Source of the DNA: Sulfurovum sp. UBA1140
GTDB lineage: Bacteria > Campylobacterota > Campylobacteria > Campylobacterales > Sulfurovaceae
DNA: 15,784 nucleotides
NCBI GenBank assembly: GCA_002311915.1
Contig: DCAF01000076.1
Coordinates: forward strand, 37,091 to 52,874
Direction: 5' to 3'
A program made the translations under genes and the position numbers. Position 1 is the first letter of the stretch, and every line of letters starts with the position of its first letter. Positions 8,097 to 15,714 of the stretch are shown piece by piece. The notes beneath the pieces are model-generated. The model was not told where the DNA came from, made no database searches, and worked only from the letters and a program-made list of their open reading frames with translations.

Positions 8097-9113
8097 TTAC
8101 ACTATCATCATCACGAGACCCGTGATAAGAATATTGATAACTGCCAATGGCATTAATACTTTCCAACATAACCACATCAACTGATCTGGTCTTACGTGTG
8201 GCCAAGAAGCTCTTACCCATAACATAAAGAAGAATGAAAATGCTATTTTACCAATAATCATAATCCAACCTGGAATGAACCAGAAGTCATTGTATCCACC
8301 AAGGAAAACAACTGAGGCAATAATACCAATGGTAATCATGTTGGCATACTCACCAATAAAGAAGAGTCCCCAACGCATACCAGAATACTCTGTTACATAT
8401 CCAGAGATAATCTCTGCTTCATGCTCTAAAAGATCAAATGGTGTTCTGTTGGTCTCTGCAAATCCTGCAATTAAGAAAAGAACAAAAGCAACAGGCTGAT
8501 AAACCACCAACCATAAAGCACCATCTGCTTGATAATTATTAAAATCAACAAACGATAAAGAACCAACCATCATAATAGGAGCCAAGATAGATAAACCAGT
8601 TACAACCTCATAAGATAAAAACTGAATAGCAGTTCTTGCTGAACCGATAATACCCCATTTATTTGACTGTGCCATACCTGCTAGAAGTGGACCATAAAGA
8701 CCCGCTGCCATCATACCCAATACAAACAAGATACCAACATTAATATCTGATGCAATAGAAGGCACATAGACATCTATGAAAGGAATCGTAAAATCAGGAA
8801 ATACAGGAACCGCGGCTAAGGCGATAAATGCTGTTGCTGCTGTAATAATAGGAGCAATCGCAAATATAATCTTATTGGCATGTTGAGGGATAATATCCTC
8901 TTTGGTAAAAAGCTTAATACCATCTGCTGCCAACTGTAATACTCCATGAGGACCTACGTGCATAGGGCCAAGCCTTCGTTGCATAAATGCAAGAATCTTT
9001 CTCTCGATATATGTACCAAAACCAGCAAGACCTGCAATTACTGCTAAAATTAAAATTGCTTTAATTATAACACCTGCAGCCGTCACTTCGGGTAACATTG
9101 TTGCGTCTACCAT
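8097..9113 (-). CDS. nuoH: NADH-quinone oxidoreductase-type complex I subunit H
   Basis: This 338-aa membrane subunit anchors the peripheral arm and forms much of the quinone chamber and the E-channel. Family hallmarks are YIERKILAFMQRRLGP at 35-50, VGPHGVLQLAADGIKLFTKE at 53-72, and the quinone-site loop with FAETNRTPFDL at 218-228 followed by HEAEIISGYVTEYSG at 231-245, rich in the conserved Glu residues. Length fits the family (about 325-350 aa). The ATG lies 1 nt after the nuoG2 TAA, with AGAGAGGTG upstream in nuoG2. Confidence 0.97.
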   Translation of the reverse strand: MVDATMLPEVTAAGVIIKAILILAVIAGLAGFGTYIERKILAFMQRRLGPMHVGPHGVLQLAADGIKLFTKEDIIPQHANKIIFAIAPIITAATAFIALAAVPVFPDFTIPFIDVYVPSIASDINVGILFVLGMMAAGLYGPLLAGMAQSNKWGIIGSARTAIQFLSYEVVTGLSILAPIMMVGSLSFVDFNNYQADGALWLVVYQPVAFVLFLIAGFAETNRTPFDLLEHEAEIISGYVTEYSGMRWGLFFIGEYANMITIGIIASVVFLGGYNDFWFIPGWIMIIGKIAFSFFFMLWVRASWPHVRPDQLMWLCWKVLMPLAVINILITGLVMMIV

Positions 9114-9114
9114 T

Positions 9115-11445
9115 TTACACCTCTCTTATTGTTACTGTTTTATATCGTGACTCACCAAAGAGTTCATAAACATTTTCAGCAGATTTAAAATCAGGAACAG
9201 CAACAATGTCACCTTCCATCCTATCATCAACAATGACATCCAATGTTAAACTTCCATTTTCAAAAGCAACTTCAACTCTTTTACCTAGCGTTTCAGCTTT
9301 AGCAGGACTGGCATAAAGTCCAAACCCTTCAAAGATTTGATGTGATTTATCAGAGAAATCATTAAACTGTCTTTGTGGATTACATCTATAAGCGATTTCA
9401 CCCTCTAACTCACTGCCCTCACTAAACTTCTCAACCGTAATCTCTTTAACTTCTTTTGATGTTGTTTCTAACAGATACCCTCTGTTCTCTTGTCCATCAT
9501 TGGTATAACCATTTGGAAGTGTGTCGAACTCTACGGCTTTAAAACCTTTAGCAGTTGGTAGATGTGCTGTCCAATCAATGGTATGTTTTGGAGCAGATAC
9601 AACCTCTCTCATAATATCATTTAACTCATAGCCGTGATACTCTAACGCTGCATTGGTTGGTGTTACCCTTTTATGCATATTAGTCAAAGTTCCCTCTTGC
9701 TGATTCATGGCAGGCATGTCCAAATCACCATCACCCAAAGCCGAAAGTCTAAAGTCACCCGATTCATTGTATCCGATGGTATAACCCGATGCTTCACTAT
9801 CAAGATCACAAATCAATGCCACACCCAACGAGTTGGTTTTTGGTGGAATCATTGCTACATTAACTGACGATGACGCTTCGAGCACTGCAATCAATTTTGC
9901 AATATTTTCAGCCCGTTCATGGAAATATAAATCTTCACCAATCATTAAAGAGAAGCTGGTCTTTTTCTTCATCATCTTCTCGAATGATTTTTCAAACTTA
10001 GCAGAATCACCACCTAAAAGTTCAACCAAATTGGCATCAAGTTGATCTTTAACACTACTTGGTAGTTTATCTGCATCAGCAAACAACTTAATAATAAGCA
10101 GTAAAGCCAACTCTTCTTGTCCTACTTTATGCGTAAACATCTCAATGGTTTTACCAAAGGTAGGAATAAGTGTATCACCTACAGGGTGAAAATAGAGACC
10201 TGCACCTTTATTCATCTTCTGAACGTTATTAAAGGCATATCGTGCATTAGGATTATCATTTCTTAGTGAAGAACCAACACTCATAACAAAATCACTCTGC
10301 ATAATCTCTTTAAAATCAGTCGTATAGAGTGAATTTCCTGAAGCTTGTGTATAAGCATTTAAGAAACGTTGAAATGCTTTGGCTTCACGGTTAATCAACT
10401 TCACACCCAATTTCTCTTTTAATGTTTGAAGCATTAACGCCTCTTCATTGGTGATGGTTGAGTTAAAGTTAATCACTTTTGCTTTTTTAAAGGCTTCTAT
10501 GGCATTTTTAAATGTACTTTCATCTTTAACAGCATCTCTATTTTCAAAGTCATAACCAAATCGCCCTGCTCCACAAAGTGATACATAGTTCCACTCATTC
10601 GTTACACGGAAGATTTTCTCATCTCTGTTTTCAATCGAAGTTGGCTTGGTCTCATAATAAATCTGACAACCACTACTACAATGCGCACACGTTGCAGGAA
10701 TTCGTTTTAAATCCCAAGCGTTTGAACTGTATTGGAAATCTCGACTCACCAACGCCCCAACAGGACATACTGCAATACACTCACCACAATCAGAACAATC
10801 TGTCTCACCCGTACCATTACTTGGAGCAATTACAGACTTTTGAAGTTTGTTCCACATTGCATAAGCATCTTTTGGCATCGTAACCTTAAGACCCTTGTCC
10901 AGTGTCGCACCACCTCGTTTGGTCGTTTTAATGGCAGCATCACCAATCATATCTTTACAAACCGTTGTACATCGCTCACAGACAATACATAGACCTGCAT
11001 CGTAATGAAGAATGCTACTCCAATTGGTCGTCTCTCGTTTTGTATCTGCAATGGTATACGATTGCGAATCAATACCCAACTCTAGTGTATAGTTTTGTAA
11101 CTCACACGCACCACTCTGATCACAAACACCACATTGAAGTGGGTGATTGACATCATATACTTCCATAATCGCTTTACGCTCTTCAAGAATATTCGAGGTA
11201 GAGGTGGTAATCTCCATCCCCTCTTTTACTTTAGCATTACAAGAATAAACCTGTTTCCCATCTGCTTCAACAAGACATATCCGACACGCTAGTGTCGGGG
11301 AACATCGTGTTAAGTAACAGATAGCAGGAATAAAGATGTCATTGGCACGAGCAGCATTAAGGATATATTCACCCTCTTTTGCTTTGTATTCTTGACCATC
11401 TATCTTGATGCTAATCATATTTTCTGCTGTTTTTACTTCGCTCAT
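9115..11445 (-). CDS. nuoG: Complex I subunit G paralogue 2 (NuoG2), with an extra 4Fe-4S motif
   Basis: This 776-aa peripheral-arm protein carries electrons along an iron-sulfur chain. Cluster motifs in order: N1b-type 2Fe-2S (Cys43, Cys54, Cys57, Cys69); N5-type with a histidine ligand (His101, Cys105, Cys108, Cys114); an eight-Cys ferredoxin-like pair (Cys153/156/159/163 and Cys217/220/223/227); and an N7-type motif (Cys253, Cys256, Cys260, Cys291). Standard NuoG has only one cluster (N4) in the eight-Cys region, so Cys163 with Cys217/220/223 should add one, as in hydrogenase- and formate-dehydrogenase-type relatives. A diverged molybdopterin-oxidoreductase-like domain follows; no cofactor binding is implied. 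The QQEGTLTNMHKRV motif fits NuoG. It starts 1 nt after nuoG1 with AGGAA 6 nt upstream. It is clearly paralogous to the preceding gene. Confidence 0.93.
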   Translation of the reverse strand: MSEVKTAENMISIKIDGQEYKAKEGEYILNAARANDIFIPAICYLTRCSPTLACRICLVEADGKQVYSCNAKVKEGMEITTSTSNILEERKAIMEVYDVNHPLQCGVCDQSGACELQNYTLELGIDSQSYTIADTKRETTNWSSILHYDAGLCIVCERCTTVCKDMIGDAAIKTTKRGGATLDKGLKVTMPKDAYAMWNKLQKSVIAPSNGTGETDCSDCGECIAVCPVGALVSRDFQYSSNAWDLKRIPATCAHCSSGCQIYYETKPTSIENRDEKIFRVTNEWNYVSLCGAGRFGYDFENRDAVKDESTFKNAIEAFKKAKVINFNSTITNEEALMLQTLKEKLGVKLINREAKAFQRFLNAYTQASGNSLYTTDFKEIMQSDFVMSVGSSLRNDNPNARYAFNNVQKMNKGAGLYFHPVGDTLIPTFGKTIEMFTHKVGQEELALLLIIKLFADADKLPSSVKDQLDANLVELLGGDSAKFEKSFEKMMKKKTSFSLMIGEDLYFHERAENIAKLIAVLEASSSVNVAMIPPKTNSLGVALICDLDSEASGYTIGYNESGDFRLSALGDGDLDMPAMNQQEGTLTNMHKRVTPTNAALEYHGYELNDIMREVVSAPKHTIDWTAHLPTAKGFKAVEFDTLPNGYTNDGQENRGYLLETTSKEVKEITVEKFSEGSELEGEIAYRCNPQRQFNDFSDKSHQIFEGFGLYASPAKAETLGKRVEVAFENGSLTLDVIVDDRMEGDIVAVPDFKSAENVYELFGESRYKTVTIREV

Positions 11446-11446
11446 A

Positions 11447-13702
11447 TTAGCTTCCTACCTTTTTTAACTCTAATCGACTAAATCTATAAGAGAATAGCAA
11501 AGCCGTACTTAAGCCCATATCAAAGATGGGGTTAAGTGCAATTGTTCCCTTTAGAGATGTATCAATCTTAAACACTCTTTTAAAATCTATGCCATTAATG
11601 GTGTAACTAACCGTATCACCATCTCTTAATCTACTGGCAGTTGCAAACTGTTGTGAACCTAAAAGATTCACCTCTTGCTCCAACTGTTTACACTTGGCTG
11701 TAAATGGAGAGAAGTGTTCTTGTGGGTTACAGTTATAAATCACCGCACCATCAATTCCAGCTATCTCATTTGGTTCTTCAATTGATTCATCGATATTTAC
11801 CTCAACCTCATTTAACAGATAGCCTCGGTATTCATTGCCCGAAGCATCATAATAGTCAGGCAATGTATCAAATTCTACTGCTTCAAAACCTTTTTCTATA
11901 GGTAGTGATTTAGTATAATCAATCGTATACTCACGCTCTAATTCAAGTGCATTGGCAATATCATTTAAGATGTATCCACCATAATCCAAAGCCACATTCA
12001 TTGGTACAACTCTTTTATCCATAGAGGTTAATGTTCCCTCTTGCTGATTAAATGCTGGCATATCCAAATCACCATCACCCAAAGCAGAAAGTGTGTAGTC
12101 ACCTTTTACATTGTAACCAATGGTTGCACCCTCTGCCTCATCATCAAGATCACAAATCAATGAGATACCCAATCCATTACCTGCAGGTGGTATACAGATA
12201 ACATTAAATCCTGCATACTTCTCAAGCAGTGCCAATAATTTAGCAATGTTCTTCGCTCGTGGATGTGCATACAAGTCACTTCCAACAATCAAAGAGAGAC
12301 CCACTTTTTTAATCAATGATTTAGAAAGAGCATCTAGCTCCTCTTCACCAATATTTGATTCAGCCGACAAATTTCCAATATCAAGGTCATTAAGAACGGC
12401 TCGAACAGCTTTAGGAAGTTCAATATCTTTAAGAAGTGTATCGACCAATAAAGAGGCAACCATCTCTTCGCTTCCTGCTTCGTACTTAATAAACTGTGTT
12501 ACAATATTCTTAATAGAGACATCTTCGATTGGGTGCATGTACGCTACTCTGGCTCGTTGCCATTTACTCGCCATATTGATATGATATTTCACCAACGGAG
12601 CATCATCATTAACACGGGTTCCCATGAGAATAATCGCTCGTGATTTACTAATGGTTTTTAAATTTCCACCATAAAGACTTTTGCCCGTTACCGAACCATA
12701 TGCCGACATAAATTTTTGATAAGCTCTGGCTTCAGAAGAGATAAGTCGATAACCTCTCTGCTCTTTAAGCTTCTGTAAAATCAGTGCCTCTTCATTCGTC
12801 ACTTCATTCGAGAATCGAATTGTTTTTGCTTCGTTAAAAGCTTTAACTGCCAAATTAAAGGCATCTGCATCTTTGGTTACATTGGCATTGTCAAAATCAA
12901 AACCGTATCGACTCGCCGAACACATGGTCGAGAACTCATAATTATTGGTCATACGATAAACTTCTCCGTGTCTGACCTCATAGTTCACATCATGACCCCC
13001 ACCACAGTGAGGACAAGCCGAAGGAATTCGGGTTAACTCCCACGCGTTGGCTCTATATTTAAAGCTGGTATCAACCAAGGCTCCTACAGGACAAACGGCT
13101 GCGGCTTCACCCAATGTTTTATAGTTGGCATCTGGTTTAACATTCTCAATGGTTGAGCTGTATCCACCAAACTTCACTTTAAGTGCTTCGTCCCCTGTAA
13201 TTTCTGTAGAGACACGAACACACTTTTCACACATAATACAAAGAGCAGGATCATAAGAGATAACACCCCAATTCTGAACGGGACGATGTGGCTCTTTGGT
13301 GCTAAAACTTTGACTGCTTACACCAAACTCCATCGTCTTATTCTGAAGGTCACACTCTCCACTCTTGTCACATACGCCACACTCTAAAGGGTGGTTAACG
13401 TTATAGAGTTTCATAATGTTTTGACGTTCTCTATTAAGCTCACTGTTTTGAGTATTAATAATCGCACCATCAGTTGCCTTCTCTTGACAAGATAAAATCA
13501 CACCATCAACACCCTCGACATCAACAATACACATACGACATGATGCAATAGGCAATGTTTTAGTCAGGTAACACATGGTTGGGATATAGATGTCATTCTC
13601 TCTGGCAATCTCTAAAATCGTCTGTCCAAAAATAGCTGAACAAGCTTTTCCATCAATCGTTAGGTTAATAACCTTTGGCTCTAAATTTCTAATACTGCTC
13701 AT
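11447..13702 (-). CDS. nuoG: Complex I subunit G paralogue 1 (NuoG1), altered N7 motif
   Basis: This NuoG-type subunit has 751 aa from the chosen start. Motifs: 2Fe-2S (Cys44, Cys55, Cys58, Cys72); N5-type (His104, Cys108, Cys111, Cys117); a single N4-type cluster (Cys155, Cys158, Cys161, Cys204), with Ser165 where NuoG2 has its extra Cys and no CxxCxxC before Cys204; and an N7-type region reading Cys230, Cys233, His237, Cys261, with His in the third ligand position. The C-terminal two thirds is a diverged molybdopterin-oxidoreductase-like domain with QQEGTLTSMDKRV, aligned with NuoG2. The frame stays open to an ATG at 13741, but the ATG at 13702 overlaps the stop of the upstream flavoprotein by one base (TGATG) and begins MSSIRNLEP just before the ferredoxin fold, so I prefer it. 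Confidence 0.92.
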   Translation of the reverse strand: MSSIRNLEPKVINLTIDGKACSAIFGQTILEIARENDIYIPTMCYLTKTLPIASCRMCIVDVEGVDGVILSCQEKATDGAIINTQNSELNRERQNIMKLYNVNHPLECGVCDKSGECDLQNKTMEFGVSSQSFSTKEPHRPVQNWGVISYDPALCIMCEKCVRVSTEITGDEALKVKFGGYSSTIENVKPDANYKTLGEAAAVCPVGALVDTSFKYRANAWELTRIPSACPHCGGGHDVNYEVRHGEVYRMTNNYEFSTMCSASRYGFDFDNANVTKDADAFNLAVKAFNEAKTIRFSNEVTNEEALILQKLKEQRGYRLISSEARAYQKFMSAYGSVTGKSLYGGNLKTISKSRAIILMGTRVNDDAPLVKYHINMASKWQRARVAYMHPIEDVSIKNIVTQFIKYEAGSEEMVASLLVDTLLKDIELPKAVRAVLNDLDIGNLSAESNIGEEELDALSKSLIKKVGLSLIVGSDLYAHPRAKNIAKLLALLEKYAGFNVICIPPAGNGLGISLICDLDDEAEGATIGYNVKGDYTLSALGDGDLDMPAFNQQEGTLTSMDKRVVPMNVALDYGGYILNDIANALELEREYTIDYTKSLPIEKGFEAVEFDTLPDYYDASGNEYRGYLLNEVEVNIDESIEEPNEIAGIDGAVIYNCNPQEHFSPFTAKCKQLEQEVNLLGSQQFATASRLRDGDTVSYTINGIDFKRVFKIDTSLKGTIALNPIFDMGLSTALLFSYRFSRLELKKVGS

Positions 13703-15714
13703 CAGACTGCCACCATTGATAAGTAGTAACATCGCATACATCGCTCTGCTTCTGCTATCGCCTCTTCACCTGTAAACCCAAGGTTAACTTCTCGTTGTGT
13801 ATATTTTCGCTCATCCACACCAAGTTTTTCACTCTCTTGTCGTGGAATACCTGGCATCCAACCTGTGATTTTCTCTTTTTTATTGTAAACTTTAAGTCGC
13901 TCTAAGTGGTCTTCCATTATCTCATCATCTGTTAATGTAAGCTCTCCACCATTGTAAAGATAACGACCCATCACCGAAGCGGCACGTCTTGCTTGTTTAA
14001 CGGCATGAACAATGGTCATAGGACCATATTCACAGTCACCACCAGCAAAAACACCCTCTTTTGAGGTCATATAATCTTTACCATTGGTTAAGATTGTCCC
14101 CCAAGAAGTCAATTTTATATCCCACTCTTTAGGTAAAAGTTGTAAATCAGCAGCTTGAGATACAGCAGGAATTAGATAATCTGCCTCTATTTCAAAATCA
14201 CCATCTTCCTGTTTTACCAGTTGAGCCCGTCCACCATTAGGATCAGGAACAAGATCAAACATATTCATCTTAAGGTTGGTAATCTTCTCACCATCATCAA
14301 AAATCTCTTCAATGGCTGAATGAAATATAAACTCAACACCCTCTTCAACTGCTTCGTGATACTCTTCATACGTGGTGTTTCGGATAATGGTCTTCTCATC
14401 ACGTCTATAAATCATAATCACACGCTCTGCACCTTCACGAATTGAACAACGAACCACATCCATCGAGGTAAATCCACCACCAACACAGACCACAGTTTTA
14501 CCTTTTAGTTCGTTTGATGCTGGGCTTCCAATACCATATTTATGCCACAAGTTTACCTTGTCAAGCATCTCTATAGCACCCCAATAACCACCCATCTTTT
14601 GGTTTTCATTCTTAGCACGAACTTTTTTAGAGAGTCGAGTACCAAAGCCTAAAAAAGTAACATCATACTCTGCTTCTATCTCTTTTAATCTTTCGGCATT
14701 AACCCTATGATTATTCGTGATACTAACCGATGGTAAATCTAAAACCAATTGAATATCTTTATTATACTTGTCAATCGGCATTCTATACTCTGGAACACCA
14801 ACAGCAACTTCACCACCATTTACAGGTAGCTCTTCAAAAATATCAACTTGAATTCCTTGCAGACCCAAATAGTAAGCTACCGTAAGACCAGCAGGACCTG
14901 CCCCAATAACAGCTACTTTTTTACCATCATTTTTAATAGGTTCTGGCTCATATGGATGCAACCAATCCAATCCATGATCAGTCTCATAATCGGCACCTAG
15001 TCTCTTAAGTTCCATAATCGAAATAGGCTCATCAAGATTGGCTCTTCGACATGCATCTTCACATGGGTGTGGACAAACACGTCCACAAGTATGTGCCAAT
15101 GGCATGGTCTGTCGTGTTGCAGCCAATGAATCTGTAAATACCATGTCTCTAACACCCTCAATATATGCAGGGATGTCAACATGAGACGGACAAAGGTCGG
15201 TACAAGGTGCTGTTACTTTCGCAATATACGAAGTATCTCCATTGTAATGTTTAGATGGAATCTGTGCATCAATACAAGTGTCAAACTGCTCTTTATAATA
15301 CTCCATCAAATCTAAAATAGGTTTAGGAACTGTCTTTCCAATTTCACACTTAGAAGTGACCATCATTGTCTGACCAATCTCTTTTAAGTGTGCAATATCA
15401 TCATGACTTCCCTCGCCCCTAGCTATCTTGTCAAGTAAGTCATAGAGGATTTTACCACCCCATCTACCAGGAGCACAACGACCACACGCTTCAGAATACT
15501 CTTGGTACTGTGCTGCGTATTGGTTCGCCAACTCAACAGCATCTATATCTTCATCAAAAATGGCTACACCATCCCATCCGATAAATGCTTTTGAGTCTCG
15601 CTCTCCATAATAGGTTTCAGGTAGTTTAAACCCAGACTCACTCCACTCCTCGGGTGACTTATCACGATTGTCGATAAGCTCACCTTGCCAAGTAGAGAAC
15701 AGTAACTTTGCCAT
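13702..15714 (-). CDS. NuoF-type 4Fe-4S / GltD-type FAD-NAD(P) hybrid oxidoreductase
   Basis: This 670-aa flavoprotein probably replaces or feeds the electron-input module of complex I. Residues 71-150 match the C-terminal 4Fe-4S domain of NuoF (cluster N3): Cys77 and Cys80, the GEGSHDDIAHL helix, and Cys123. The third ligand of the usual CxxCxxC is Gly83 (CGRCAPGR). The NuoF FMN/NADH-binding domain is absent; the 70-residue N-terminus is unassigned. Residues 165-230 are a GltD-type double-cluster domain (Cys171, Cys175, Cys210, Cys214, Cys218, Cys222). An FAD-binding GAGPAGL is at 271-277, a second nucleotide-binding VGGGFTSMD at 411-419 with YRRDE at 436-440, and the FAD-closing AGGD at 557-560. 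The C-terminus has Cys659 and Cys662. Similar hybrids are known as SfrB/GltD-like NADPH oxidoreductases. NAD(H), NADP(H) or ferredoxin as partner cannot be settled from sequence. The ATG overlaps the upstream stop by one base. Confidence 0.88.
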   Translation of the reverse strand: MAKLLFSTWQGELIDNRDKSPEEWSESGFKLPETYYGERDSKAFIGWDGVAIFDEDIDAVELANQYAAQYQEYSEACGRCAPGRWGGKILYDLLDKIARGEGSHDDIAHLKEIGQTMMVTSKCEIGKTVPKPILDLMEYYKEQFDTCIDAQIPSKHYNGDTSYIAKVTAPCTDLCPSHVDIPAYIEGVRDMVFTDSLAATRQTMPLAHTCGRVCPHPCEDACRRANLDEPISIMELKRLGADYETDHGLDWLHPYEPEPIKNDGKKVAVIGAGPAGLTVAYYLGLQGIQVDIFEELPVNGGEVAVGVPEYRMPIDKYNKDIQLVLDLPSVSITNNHRVNAERLKEIEAEYDVTFLGFGTRLSKKVRAKNENQKMGGYWGAIEMLDKVNLWHKYGIGSPASNELKGKTVVCVGGGFTSMDVVRCSIREGAERVIMIYRRDEKTIIRNTTYEEYHEAVEEGVEFIFHSAIEEIFDDGEKITNLKMNMFDLVPDPNGGRAQLVKQEDGDFEIEADYLIPAVSQAADLQLLPKEWDIKLTSWGTILTNGKDYMTSKEGVFAGGDCEYGPMTIVHAVKQARRAASVMGRYLYNGGELTLTDDEIMEDHLERLKVYNKKEKITGWMPGIPRQESEKLGVDERKYTQREVNLGFTGEEAIAEAERCMRCYYLSMVAV

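Noticed and set aside
12120..12584. Plus-strand open frame of 154 codons opposite nuoG1
   Set aside because: It lies wholly inside the NuoG1 coding sequence on the other strand, has Ser-rich low-information sequence, and shows no ribosome binding site or recognisable domain.
9115..13702. NuoG1/NuoG2 as molybdenum enzymes such as formate dehydrogenase
   Set aside because: The molybdopterin-like domain is strongly diverged with no visible Mo-ligand Cys/SeCys motif, and the genes sit between the flavoprotein and nuoH with NuoG-type clusters; complex I subunit G fits better.
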